A stretch of 8,598 nt of DNA from IGN2 sp964639955 (GCA_964639955.1 CAZXGJ010000090.1:1-8598); one strand, 5' to 3'; positions 1-7,027 are shown, counted from the stretch's first letter. Notes: generated by a model not told the origin, from the sequence alone. Made by a program: numbers and translations.

Positions 1-1247
1 TCGATGTAATTTTCTCTGCCGTACATTTTAGAATCCATCAAATAACCAAGCTGTTGATCAGGATTTTTAATGTATAATCTGATATAACTTTTCAGGAATG
101 CGCGTGTTGCTTCAAAATCTTCCTGTGATAAGCCATTTTTAATCATCTTATCCATTTCTCTCAAAGCCATTCTTAAAGCAAAGTGGGCGTGACCAACTTT
201 TACATCTTTCAATTCTTCGTACTGCATCTTTAACTGTTTGGCAATTTGAACCGGTCGAATCCAGATAGCGAAATAATTTGATTGTCTCGGCACTCCTGAT
301 GGAGGAAGCATATAACTACCGCCATTATGGTACCATTCGATGTATGAATAATCACCATAATTCATTGAGCGCTCTTCTCTGATTACCTGATAGAGTTTGG
401 AGTAAGATTTTCTGTGCTCACCTAAATAAGAATTTGCAACCATCAGTGCAGCAAACTCATCATCAGCTCTTGTAATATTTAACGGATATCCTGTGAAGAT
501 AGCAGAGCCAAATGCGCCTTCCTTGGAAATTATTTCAACATCAATTCCATCTGGCATTTGAAGAACAGGAGCAGAAGGTAGAGCCGGATTTGTATCTGGC
601 AGTTTAGTAATATCTCTTTTAATTTTGTCCAGAAATGATTCTGAATAATTACCGGCAATACCAATCATAACATTATTTCTAGTAAAGAAATTTTTGTAAT
701 GATTTTTAACATCATCCAACGTGATTGATTGAACCGAAACTGATTTTCCTTCAATCATATGTTGATAATTTGTTCCTCTGAATAGAAAATCTTCAAGTGC
801 TTTTTTGCAGTATTCTTCATCTGATGAAGCGCGTATCACCTGATCAACATAAGCCTGCTGATTTTTCTTCACTCTCTCAAAATCTGTCTGACTCATGGAA
901 GGATTGGTAATCAAGCCAATCATTATCGGATAAAATTCTTCCATCCAGTCTTTGTGAAATTGAAAAGTGAACGTAGTAACTTCTTTATCAACCAGTGAAA
1001 AATAGCTTGCAGCCATCGGATAAATTTTGTCCTGAATATCGCTGAAACTTAATTCACCTGTGCCACCCTGATTTATAAGCTGAGCAGTTGTATAGGTTAA
1101 ACCTTCTTTACCCTGTGGATCACACATAGAACCATTTTTAAACATAAACTTAACAATAATCTTTGATGAGTTTGGTTGTTTTAACTCGACAACTTCTTGT
1201 GCCATTAAAGCTCCGATTAGCAAAATTGAAATTATTATCGTCTTCAT
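1..1247 (-). CDS. M16-family peptidase-like protein, inactive-type subunit (partial, C-terminus outside window)
   Basis: This frame is open from an ATG at 1247-1245 down to the window edge, giving 415 visible codons; by family length a few dozen C-terminal residues are probably missing. The N-terminus (MKTIIISILLIGALMAQ) is a signal peptide, so the protein is exported to the periplasm or envelope. The fold follows the M16B pattern: a KNGSMCDPQGKEGLTYTTAQL segment lies where active members carry HXXEH, but here no histidine or glutamate is present, so zinc cannot be bound in the usual way. Later family features include FRGTNYQHMIEG, a glycine-rich GGSYMLPPSG stretch and QLGYLMDSKMYGRE near the cut. 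The start is set by an AGGGAGGA ribosome binding site and overlaps the stop of the upstream peptidase by one base. Known M16B heterodimers pair a catalytic subunit with a non-catalytic one that shapes the substrate chamber; I infer that role here. Function in the cell is unassigned. Confidence 0.9.
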   Translation of the reverse strand, partial: MKTIIISILLIGALMAQEVVELKQPNSSKIIVKFMFKNGSMCDPQGKEGLTYTTAQLINQGGTGELSFSDIQDKIYPMAASYFSLVDKEVTTFTFQFHKDWMEEFYPIMIGLITNPSMSQTDFERVKKNQQAYVDQVIRASSDEEYCKKALEDFLFRGTNYQHMIEGKSVSVQSITLDDVKNHYKNFFTRNNVMIGIAGNYSESFLDKIKRDITKLPDTNPALPSAPVLQMPDGIDVEIISKEGAFGSAIFTGYPLNITRADDEFAALMVANSYLGEHRKSYSKLYQVIREERSMNYGDYSYIEWYHNGGSYMLPPSGVPRQSNYFAIWIRPVQIAKQLKMQYEELKDVKVGHAHFALRMALREMDKMIKNGLSQEDFEATRAFLKSYIRLYIKNPDQQLGYLMDSKMYGRENYI

Positions 1248-2596
1248 TATTCAACTCCTCCCTTCTCATCTTCTGAGATAGTTGCAATTGTAAGTCTGGT
1301 ATCGGTAAAATATTTATTAGCCACCATTATTAAATCTTCATTGGCCACTATATCATACAATGAATAAAAATTATTTAATGACTCCGGGTTTCCTGTAAGA
1401 TAAATAAACTGACAGAGAGAATTTGCTATTGCATCAGGATTATCAATACTCATTGCAAAGCTGTATTTTAAGTTCGATTTTGTTTCTTCAAGAATTTTTT
1501 GACTTACACCATTTACTTTGATATTCTCAATTGCCTTGGTTATTTCATCCCTGACATATTGAAAATCATTTTTACTGATAAATGAAGCCTGAATATTTAT
1601 TAGATAGGGATCTCTTGTATTCATTGCACCACCGCTAAGAAATCTTAACTTCTGTTCTTCAACAACTAATTTTTTATAAAGATCTGAATTTTGCGAAAAG
1701 AGAATCGTAGAAAGAACATCAAGTGCAGCCATATCAATATTCGAATCGCTGAATGCAGGACCTTTGTAATTAAGACTCATAAAAGGAGGAATCGAGCCAT
1801 CCTGAAGATGAACTTTTCGCTTATCTTTTTGTTCAGGCTCTGATGGAATTTCAACAGTGTAGTTTCCTGTCTTCCATTCACCAAAATATTTTTCTGCAAG
1901 TTCATTCACTTTTTCGGCTGTTACATCTCCAACAACGACAATTGTAGAATATTCAGGTCTGTAATATCGATTAAAAAAGAGCTTCGAGTATTCATACTGA
2001 TTAGGCATATCAACTATATCATTAAAAAACCCCATTGTAGTATGTTTATATGTATGAACATCAAACGCTGTGTTTAGAAGACTTTCGTAAAGACGCTGAT
2101 ATGGACTTGCAAAATTCTTAGTGTATTCACCTTTAACTGCACCTGCTTCAACTTTGAAATCATGCTCAGGATAATTGAGATTCATAAACCTGTCTGACTC
2201 AAGCTCAAACATTTTTTCAAGATAATCAACATTCCCTGTCATGTGATAAATTGTTCTGTCGAGTGATGTATTTGCATTTGCACCTGCACCGGTCATCTTT
2301 AATACCTCGTTATATTTTTCCCGTGGATATTTATCTGTACCCCTGAACATCATATGTTCAAAGAAATGTGCAAAACCAGTAACGCCGGGTTCTACTTCAT
2401 TTCTTGAACCAACACGAACAACAATATAAAATGCAGCAAGTCCAGGACTGTCAAACGGAACAGTAACCACATTCAGTCCGTTTGCAAGCTTGTGTTGATA
2501 AATTGGATAAGGCAGGATTTTTTGATCGCTGGCGCTGATTTCAACAAACATCATAGTCAAAAATCCCACTAATAATAATAAGCTTATTCTGCACAC
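1247..2596 (-). CDS. M16-family zinc metallopeptidase, catalytic subunit
   Basis: This 449-residue protein is a secreted insulinase/processing-peptidase-type zinc protease. A signal peptide covers about residues 1-23 (MCRISLLLLVGFLTMMF, then a small-residue cleavage area). The inverted zinc motif HFFEH is at residues 77-81, and the third ligand is most likely E157 in VKGEYTKN, 75 residues further on, with the accompanying E150 also kept. HTTMGFFNDI near residue 187 is another typical M16 signature. Length fits one M16 N-domain plus one C-domain, the single-pair M16B architecture. The start is GTG; the AGGGAG ribosome binding site six bases before it and the signal peptide support it over the internal ATGs at codons 15 and 16. 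It is the first gene of an operon with the inactive-type paralogue, with a TAATG junction suggesting coupled translation. It probably degrades or trims peptides in the envelope; the substrate is unknown. Confidence 0.93.
   Translation of the reverse strand: MCRISLLLLVGFLTMMFVEISASDQKILPYPIYQHKLANGLNVVTVPFDSPGLAAFYIVVRVGSRNEVEPGVTGFAHFFEHMMFRGTDKYPREKYNEVLKMTGAGANANTSLDRTIYHMTGNVDYLEKMFELESDRFMNLNYPEHDFKVEAGAVKGEYTKNFASPYQRLYESLLNTAFDVHTYKHTTMGFFNDIVDMPNQYEYSKLFFNRYYRPEYSTIVVVGDVTAEKVNELAEKYFGEWKTGNYTVEIPSEPEQKDKRKVHLQDGSIPPFMSLNYKGPAFSDSNIDMAALDVLSTILFSQNSDLYKKLVVEEQKLRFLSGGAMNTRDPYLINIQASFISKNDFQYVRDEITKAIENIKVNGVSQKILEETKSNLKYSFAMSIDNPDAIANSLCQFIYLTGNPESLNNFYSLYDIVANEDLIMVANKYFTDTRLTIATISEDEKGGVE
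1256..1263 (-). promoter_or_regulatory. Ribosome binding site inside the end of the first M16 gene, with TAATG junction
   Basis: On the minus strand AGGGAGGA lies eight bases before the ATG of the second M16 gene and is encoded within the last codons (Gly-Gly-Val) of the first. The TAA stop (1249-1247) and ATG (1247-1245) share one base. This arrangement supports translational coupling and near-equal production of the two subunits. Confidence 0.8.
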
Positions 2597-2602
2597 TTTT
2601 TA

Positions 2603-2608
2603 CTCCCT
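2603..2608 (-). promoter_or_regulatory. Ribosome binding site supporting a GTG start
   Basis: AGGGAG on the minus strand sits six bases before the GTG at 2596-2594. It decides the start of the catalytic M16 gene, because the internal ATGs at codons 15 and 16 lie inside the signal peptide and would destroy it. Confidence 0.7.
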
Positions 2609-2648
2609 CTCTTTGATTTGAAATTAATTGAATTGCTTTTCTGAATTG

Positions 2649-2679
2649 CAAATCTAAATCAATATTAAAACTAAGCCAA
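2649..2679 (-). promoter_or_regulatory. Bacteroidota-type promoter for the M16 operon
   Basis: Read on the minus strand, TTG (2679-2677), a 20-base spacer and TAGATTTG (2656-2649) match the TTG-N(17-23)-TAnnTTTG promoter known from Bacteroidetes. Transcription would start near 2645 and leave a leader of about 50 bases before the GTG start. The fit is by eye; it is the best such match in this intergenic region. Confidence 0.55.
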
Positions 2680-2707
2680 GAGAAAAAGAATCATAATTCT
2701 AAAAATA

Positions 2708-2723
2708 TGATAAATGGTTATCA
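2708..2723. promoter_or_regulatory. Candidate operator palindrome TGATAA-N4-TTATCA
   Basis: TGATAAATGGTTATCA has two perfect 6-base half-sites separated by four bases. Its centre lies about 70 bp upstream of the predicted M16 transcription start, a distance at which activators of the CRP/FNR type are known to bind. Half-site spacing resembles that family only loosely, so the regulator is not identified. In AT-rich DNA such a palindrome can also arise by chance. Confidence 0.3.
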
Positions 2724-2842
2724 CTGCAACTGATAGAATCTGAATAAGTATATTCTATTTTCCAAAATCAATTTATATTTTAGTATAAAATAAATTCACT
2801 TCTTTAACTGACATGCTTAAAAAATATTACAAAGGATAGATA

Positions 2843-4582
2843 ATGAATAAAATACTTAAACTTTCAATGTTCGTATTTTGTTTTGTTAGTATTCTCTTCG
2901 CACAGAATTGGCCGACGATTGGCGGGAAAAATGAGCGTAATGGTCTAAGTAAAATAATTGGACCCGACAGTGTTACCACACCGGTCTGGTCTGTTAATTC
3001 AAGTCAGACAGTGATTGGAAATTCTGTATTTACTTTTGGCGATAAGTTCGTAACTGCAAGAGCTGTATTTTCTCCGTACACTTCAAAATTAGAATGTCGT
3101 AGCCTGACTGATGGAAGCCTGGTCTGGGAGAAAATGGTTTATCCAACTTCAATAATGTACGCAGTTGGTTTTTCTGAGGATGCTGTTTACGCGCACGATT
3201 ATTCAAGCGATTCATTGTATGCTCTCTCACCGGTTGATGGTTCTGTTAAATGGGCTGTAAGTGAAAATATGTTTGGAGGAAATGCAGGAATTTTATTTGC
3301 TTGTAATGGCGATCCGATCGTTCGTGGGAAAAGGCTGGATAAAAATACAGGACAGACTATCTGGTCATACAATTATATTGTTCCTGTTGGACCAAATGCT
3401 GGTTATGCTGCAACAAAAACTACTTTTTATCATTATAAAGGAACAATCAATACAGATAAAAAATTATTTGCACTGGATATCGAAACAGGTCAATTTAAAT
3501 ATGAAACCGGTGCACTGCCCGGAGATGGCGACCAGGAATGGCCAATTACAATTGGAACTGATGGAACGATTTATTTAAAACGAGATGGTGGAAAGTTATA
3601 TGCATTTGAGGATACGGGAAGTGAATTACGAATTAAATGGCAATACACACCAACAGCAACGGAAATGTCCGGCTATTTTGGTTCTGATGCTGCCGGAAAC
3701 ATTTATGTTATTGATAATGACACAGTAAAGTTATTGAGTGTTATTAATGGATCTGTAATCAGCAAATCAAATGTAGCAGTACAAAGTTCTTTTTTTTCCA
3801 CTATATCAGTTGATGGTGAAGGAAAGGTTTATGTTAATAACAATTCCAATAAAATGTTTTGCTTTTCTTCTGATTTGCAAACTGTTATATGGGAACTTGG
3901 CGTACCAAATTTAACATATTGCGGTCCGGCTCTTGCAAAAGATGGCACATTGGTGATTACCGGTTCCGGATTTAATATAAAAGCATACAAACCAAATAAA
4001 CCTTTCAAACCTGTAGCTGACTTTTCAGCAGATTCTAATAATATAGTTGCAGGACAAAGCATTAACTTCTTCGATCAATCATCATTTTTGCCAACAAGCT
4101 GGCAATGGAGTTTCCCTGGAGGATTTCCCTCTTCATCAACGGATCAGAATCCGCAAAATATTTTATACAATACTCCGGGTATTTATGAAGTGAAATTAAT
4201 CGCATCAAATTCTTTAGGTACGGATACTGTTATAAAATCCTGTTATATAGAAGTTGAACAGGCGAGCTACGTTAAAAACGAACAAGAATTTCCGGGTGAA
4301 TTCCGCTTATTTCAAAATTATCCAAACCCTTTTAACCCGTCGACAAAAATAAGCTGGCAGTCACCGGTCAGCGGGCGTCAAACAATAAAAGTATTTGATA
4401 TTTTAGGTAATGAAATTGCTACTTTAGTAGAAGAAAACAAACCAGCAGGCAGACATGAAATTGAATTCAATCCTGCTATTAGTCTCGGCTCAGCTGAAAG
4501 CAAACTGGCTTCTGGTATATATTTCTATCGCTTTCAGGCAGGCAGCTATGTTGAAACCAGGAAAATGATTTTAATCAGATAA
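2843..4582 (+). CDS. Secreted PQQ-type beta-propeller protein with PKD domain and T9SS sorting domain
   Basis: This 579-residue protein starts with a signal peptide (MNKILKLSMFVFCFVSILFA, residues 1-20). The mature part opens with QNWPTIGGKNERNG, a common lead-in to outer-membrane-assembly-type/PQQ-like propellers. Blade-like repeats of the form L-AL-x-G-x-W follow from about residue 85 to 385, for example LYALSPVDGSVKW (125-137), RLDKNTGQTIW (164-174), LFALDIETGQF (208-218) and MFCFSSDLQTVIW (338-350). A PKD domain covers about 390-472 (PVADFSA ... SWQWSFPGG ... PGIYEVKLIASN). A type A T9SS sorting domain fills 488-579, with QNYPNPFNPST, VFDILGNEIATLV and ASGIYFYRF. The sorting domain contains an extra stretch (AISLGSAESK, 544-553) compared with the other copies here. 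It is expected to cross the outer membrane by T9SS and be anchored or released. The propeller suggests a binding or scaffold role; no catalytic residues are evident. AAAGGA six bases before the ATG supports the start. Confidence 0.92.
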   Translation: MNKILKLSMFVFCFVSILFAQNWPTIGGKNERNGLSKIIGPDSVTTPVWSVNSSQTVIGNSVFTFGDKFVTARAVFSPYTSKLECRSLTDGSLVWEKMVYPTSIMYAVGFSEDAVYAHDYSSDSLYALSPVDGSVKWAVSENMFGGNAGILFACNGDPIVRGKRLDKNTGQTIWSYNYIVPVGPNAGYAATKTTFYHYKGTINTDKKLFALDIETGQFKYETGALPGDGDQEWPITIGTDGTIYLKRDGGKLYAFEDTGSELRIKWQYTPTATEMSGYFGSDAAGNIYVIDNDTVKLLSVINGSVISKSNVAVQSSFFSTISVDGEGKVYVNNNSNKMFCFSSDLQTVIWELGVPNLTYCGPALAKDGTLVITGSGFNIKAYKPNKPFKPVADFSADSNNIVAGQSINFFDQSSFLPTSWQWSFPGGFPSSSTDQNPQNILYNTPGIYEVKLIASNSLGTDTVIKSCYIEVEQASYVKNEQEFPGEFRLFQNYPNPFNPSTKISWQSPVSGRQTIKVFDILGNEIATLVEENKPAGRHEIEFNPAISLGSAESKLASGIYFYRFQAGSYVETRKMILIR

Positions 4583-4604
4583 TAATATTTTGTTTTATTC
4601 TCTT

Positions 4605-4901
4605 ATGAGAAAATTTGAAGTAATACTAACTTTTAAGCAGCGAACGGATAATTCGTTGACTGAAAGTGATAATATATCAAAGAGGCAAAAAATTATTGAT
4701 GTTGAACTCGATGATGCCGATTGCATCTCCCCGGAGTTGTTTTGGCATAATGTTATAAATCGAGTTGATAGAAATGACATCGTAAGAATAAACATAGTAG
4801 AGAACCGGGACACAAAAAGAAAGCCTTTAAATTGGCTCAATGAACACAAAGGAAGACTGTATGTTAGTCATGGGATTCCAATTATTTTCAACCGGAACTA
4901 A
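4605..4901 (+). CDS. Small hypothetical protein, about 98 residues
   Basis: I do not recognise this protein. From the ATG at 4605 it runs 98 residues (MRKFEVILTFKQ ... GIPIIFNRN) and is charged and soluble, with no signal peptide, membrane span or cysteine-rich motif; it has a single cysteine. A beta-strand-like opening, a central helix-like segment (CISPELFWHNVINRVDR) and a final strand are suggested by the residue pattern. Codon use resembles the neighbours, and the opposite strand reads as low-complexity Ser/Leu-rich sequence, which favours the plus strand. It begins 22 bases after the propeller gene stop, so it may be co-transcribed. A TTG at 4590 in the same frame could add five residues. 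Neither start has a visible ribosome binding site, the main reason for doubt. Confidence 0.55.
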   Translation: MRKFEVILTFKQRTDNSLTESDNISKRQKIIDVELDDADCISPELFWHNVINRVDRNDIVRINIVENRDTKRKPLNWLNEHKGRLYVSHGIPIIFNRN

Positions 4902-5046
4902 TTTTTCTATTTCTAAGGTTTTAAACCTTCTTCCGGCAAGCATTTCAATTTTAGACATCTCGGTTTTTTAAATATCAATTAGATACAAACCTGCATATTA
5001 TTTAAAAAAAAATATATCGGAAGGAAAGTATTTTAAACGAAATACA

Positions 5047-5076
5047 TTGGCACAATCGTTGGAAAGCAAGGATAAT
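5047..5076 (+). promoter_or_regulatory. Candidate promoter of the 37-residue membrane protein (sigma-54-like or sigma-70-like)
   Basis: TTGGCACAATCGTTGGA (5047-5063) matches the sigma-54 -24/-12 consensus (TTGGCAC-N5-TTGCW) except that the C of the -12 GC is a G. It would start transcription near 5074. The same TTGGCA can instead act as a -35 box with GATAAT (5071-5076) as -10 at an 18-base spacer, each matching five of six sigma-70 consensus bases. The two readings compete, and the -12 mismatch is at an important position for sigma-54. Confidence 0.4.
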
Positions 5077-5090
5077 ATATAAATTAATTT

Positions 5091-5095
5091 GGAGG
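5091..5095 (+). promoter_or_regulatory. Strong ribosome binding site of the 37-residue gene
   Basis: GGAGG lies five bases before the ATG at 5101. It is the best ribosome binding site in the window and is the main evidence that the short frame behind it is a real gene. Confidence 0.75.
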
Positions 5096-5100
5096 ATATT

Positions 5101-5214
5101 ATGGCTTTATACATTTTATTCGGAATTATTGCAGCAGGAATATTGCTCTATCTTACAATCTCTTTTATTAGTATACAGAAATCGAAATCAGAAATAAATC
5201 AGCTTTTTGAATAG
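5101..5214 (+). CDS. Small single-span membrane protein, 37 residues
   Basis: This short frame encodes MALYILFGIIAAGILLYL followed by TISFISIQKSKSEINQLFE and a TAG stop. Residues 2 to about 25 are hydrophobic and form one membrane-spanning helix with small residues (GxxAAG). The tail is short, charged and helix-prone. No lysine or arginine precedes the hydrophobic part while two lysines follow it, so an N-out, C-in orientation in the inner membrane is likely. A perfect GGAGG ribosome binding site five bases before the ATG and a candidate promoter support expression. It stands alone: plus-strand neighbours are more than 190 bp away, and the next gene points the other way. Its size recalls small accessory subunits of membrane complexes (KdpF, CydX or CcoQ types), but no partner gene is present and I do not assign it to any of them. 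Confidence 0.7.
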   Translation: MALYILFGIIAAGILLYLTISFISIQKSKSEINQLFE

Positions 5215-5229
5215 CCATAAAAATTTTGG

Positions 5230-5304
5230 GGTGATAAATTATTGGTGAGGGTATGCGAAGAAGACCGCTTTATGCGGTCTTCATGCATAAAAAATTTGAT
5301 CACC
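5230..5304. repeat. Nested inverted repeat between convergent genes, possible bidirectional terminator or structured RNA
   Basis: Three pairing layers share one centre. The inner stem GAAGACCGC/GCGGTCTTC (5260-5268 with 5274-5282) is a perfect nine pairs with loop TTTAT. The middle stem is TATGC/GCATA (5252-5256 with 5285-5289). The outer stem is GGTGATAAATT with AATTTGATCACC (5230-5240 with 5293-5304), 11 pairs and one bulged base. It lies between the 37-residue gene and the convergent deacetylase gene. No T-run directly follows on the plus strand; on the minus strand a TTTTT occurs a few bases after the element, so a terminator for the deacetylase gene is possible. Confidence 0.6.
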
Positions 5305-5390
5305 GTTCCGTTTACTTTCCTGGTCTGATTCAATTCTCTTAAGAATTTCTGCTTTTAATATTTTTCATCACTTTTCATTCTGCAAAATAA
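5305..5390. other. 3' flank of the deacetylase gene, no gene seen
   Basis: These bases separate the nested inverted repeat from the deacetylase stop codon. They are pyrimidine-rich on the plus strand and hold no open frame or clear hairpin. Confidence 0.5.
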
Positions 5391-6845
5391 TCACCGCAGC
5401 AGCATCATTTTTTTGCTGTAGATGTTTCTGCCTGCCTGTAAGGTATAAATATAAATTCCTGATGGCAGAGATTTTCCATCAAATAAAACAAAATGATCGC
5501 CCACCTCACTCTCCCCTTTTGCCAGAACCGAAATTTCATTTCCTAAAATGTCATAAACTTTAATTGTGATATTACTTTTTACAGGCAGATAAAATTTTAT
5601 TTCAGTTACCGGATTGAATGGATTTGGATAGTTTTGTTGTAGAATAAAGCCGTCGGTACTAAGTTCTAGCTCCGAAATATAGTTAGGATTAAACTCCGTT
5701 AATTTAATTATGCCGCCATCAGGAATTACTTTAACAAGAACAAGCTGCATCGAATCAGCATCAAAAGATTGAAGCACCTGGTTCTCTGAATTTTGCATTA
5801 CCAGCACATACTCCCAATTCCCCGGAACTGTGATGAATGCCGAAAGGGGGAAATTATAAATCTCGTTATCGAGCGTGTCGCTTAATTCTATCTCAATCAA
5901 AGTATTTGTCTGCGAAAGTATCTCGTAAGAAAAAGATTCACGCTCTTTAATGTATTTTGTTATGCTGCCAATAGTCTCGATCCATATCTGCTCTAAATCG
6001 CTTCTGCTTTTTAACCAATCGCACAGAAGTATAAGCCATTCATTCGAAATCGGGTGATATGCGCCCTGATTTATCAGATTTGCCAGCTCTTCAAAAGGAA
6101 CAACTTCGTGTGCAAGCTGAATTCCCCAGTTGCCTGAAGAAATAGTTTCATCAATCCAATCAATAAAATCGTAAAGCTCATCCAGATCATTTTCAAGGGA
6201 ATCTCTTGGGAAATCGAATTCTACCTGGTATGACTTTAATGAAAGCCATTCGTCAGGTGTTAATGATTTTGGATTTGTGATTCCGCCAACTACTCTCGCA
6301 GATTCATAATAAATGCCGGCTAGAGAATCTACTAGCGGATTATGCTCAGCAAACGGGTAGGCAAAAGAAATGCATCTGGCATAAGGAAATCTTGCTTCTA
6401 TCATTTTTTTGGAATGATAAAGTTCGTAATGAACTGTGTTTGGGGTAAGAGTATCACCCGGCGGAAGCTGTGTAAGATAGAGATGATTGAGTGTGTGCGA
6501 TCCTAATTCATATCCCTCCCCAGCCATTTGCAGAAACATCTGCCATGTACCATATCGCCAAATGCCCGGAAGCGAATCCGTTAAAAACGGTGGCAGAATA
6601 AAAAACGTAGATTTAAAATTGTATGTATTAAAAATGCTTTTCACATATTCATATTGAGAGATGAAACCATCATCAAATGAAAATGAAAATGCAGACTTCC
6701 TGTCATCTGCCCAGGTTGTAACAAAAAGTTTGCCCCAGTCTGCAGAGTCCTCTACCAGGGCCTGCCCGTTGACACCGCCACTAAATAAAATTTGAAATTG
6801 GATAATCGTAATAGTTGTCAATATTTTATTTGAATCAATTCTCAT
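5391..6845 (-). CDS. Secreted polysaccharide deacetylase (NodB homology) with T9SS sorting domain
   Basis: This 484-residue protein has an N-terminal signal peptide (hydrophobic about residues 8-24, cleavage probably near VNGQA). A NodB-type carbohydrate esterase 4 domain follows: FSFDDG at 55-60 gives the catalytic base and metal aspartates (D58, D59), and SHTLNH at 116-121 gives the two metal-binding histidines (H117, H121). FAYPFAEHN (161-169) stands at the third motif, without the arginine and glycine of the common RxPYG form. LAHE at 244-247 may supply the last-motif histidine. Residues about 300-395 are a beta-rich linker, and 398-484 form a type A T9SS sorting domain (QQNYPNPFNPVT, VYDILGNEISVL, PSGIYIYTL). 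The expected reaction is metal-dependent removal of N- or O-acetyl groups from a polysaccharide outside the cell; the substrate is not evident. No ribosome binding site precedes the ATG, common in this group. It appears monocistronic. Confidence 0.9.
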   Translation of the reverse strand: MRIDSNKILTTITIIQFQILFSGGVNGQALVEDSADWGKLFVTTWADDRKSAFSFSFDDGFISQYEYVKSIFNTYNFKSTFFILPPFLTDSLPGIWRYGTWQMFLQMAGEGYELGSHTLNHLYLTQLPPGDTLTPNTVHYELYHSKKMIEARFPYARCISFAYPFAEHNPLVDSLAGIYYESARVVGGITNPKSLTPDEWLSLKSYQVEFDFPRDSLENDLDELYDFIDWIDETISSGNWGIQLAHEVVPFEELANLINQGAYHPISNEWLILLCDWLKSRSDLEQIWIETIGSITKYIKERESFSYEILSQTNTLIEIELSDTLDNEIYNFPLSAFITVPGNWEYVLVMQNSENQVLQSFDADSMQLVLVKVIPDGGIIKLTEFNPNYISELELSTDGFILQQNYPNPFNPVTEIKFYLPVKSNITIKVYDILGNEISVLAKGESEVGDHFVLFDGKSLPSGIYIYTLQAGRNIYSKKMMLLR

Positions 6846-6903
6846 TTGCGTATAAGCAATTTAAAAAAACGGTCATCTAACCAAAATGAGTTCAATTAAG
6901 CTT

Positions 6904-6911
6904 CAAATATA
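6904..6911 (-). promoter_or_regulatory. Candidate -7 box for the deacetylase gene
   Basis: On the minus strand TATATTTG matches TAnnTTTG exactly and lies 58 bases before the ATG. I see no TTG at the usual -33 distance, only AT-rich sequence. The box overlaps a 10-base palindrome, TATAGCTATA (6908-6917). The rest of the 6846-7027 divergent gap shows TACATTTT (6994-7001) as a weak plus-strand candidate and no gene. Confidence 0.4.
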
Positions 6912-7027
6912 GCTATAAGCATAATTATTTATTTTTTAATAAATGAACATTGCCTGTGGTTAAAAATAAAATTATGTTAGAGCCTGAATTTTATACATTT
7001 TACTAATTCGATAAATACGGAGAGAAA

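Larger units (their letters stand above)
2597..2842. promoter_or_regulatory. Divergent intergenic region between M16 operon and beta-propeller gene
   Basis: This gap of 246 bp separates two divergently transcribed genes and must carry both promoters. The minus-strand promoter is clear. For the plus strand I found no exact TAnnTTTG; TATATTTT (2774-2781) and an AT-rich TATAAAAT stretch just after it are only weak candidates. A perfect inverted repeat (TGATAA-N4-TTATCA, 2708-2723) lies roughly mid-way and could be an operator. I see no gene here. Confidence 0.6.
4902..5100 (+). other. Intergenic region, no gene seen
   Basis: This AT-rich 199-bp stretch holds a near-gapless palindrome, AAGGTTTTAAACCTT (4915-4929), an A-run near 5005-5012, and the candidate promoter and ribosome binding site of the next small gene. 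I see no convincing terminator after the 98-residue gene. Confidence 0.5.

Noticed and set aside
3030..4062. Three other-frame reading frames inside the beta-propeller gene (minus 3030-3230, plus 3261-3578, minus 3829-4062)
   Set aside because: They lie entirely within a gene with clear domain content and have no recognisable motif, so they are by-products of the real frame.
4595..4849. Minus-strand frame of 84 codons opposite the small hypothetical gene
   Set aside because: Its translation is Ser/Leu/Phe-rich without domain-like structure, it lacks a ribosome binding site, and the plus-strand frame over the same bases has a more natural composition.
4915..4929. AAGGTTTTAAACCTT palindrome as a terminator for the propeller gene unit
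   Set aside because: A one-base centre leaves no proper loop; at best a stem of four or so A/T-rich pairs remains, and no T-run follows. An operator role cannot be excluded but has no other support.
5101..5214. Assigning the 37-residue protein as KdpF, CydX or CcoQ, or as a peptide substrate of the radical SAM enzyme
   Set aside because: None of the partner genes is in the window, sequence similarity is only general hydrophobicity, and the radical SAM gene lies 1.8 kb away beyond an oppositely oriented gene. The peptide also lacks a leader/core layout.
5215..5290. A short minus-strand frame through the nested hairpin (MHEDRIKRSSSH...)
   Set aside because: It starts inside the structured element, has no ribosome binding site, and its sequence simply reads out the palindrome.
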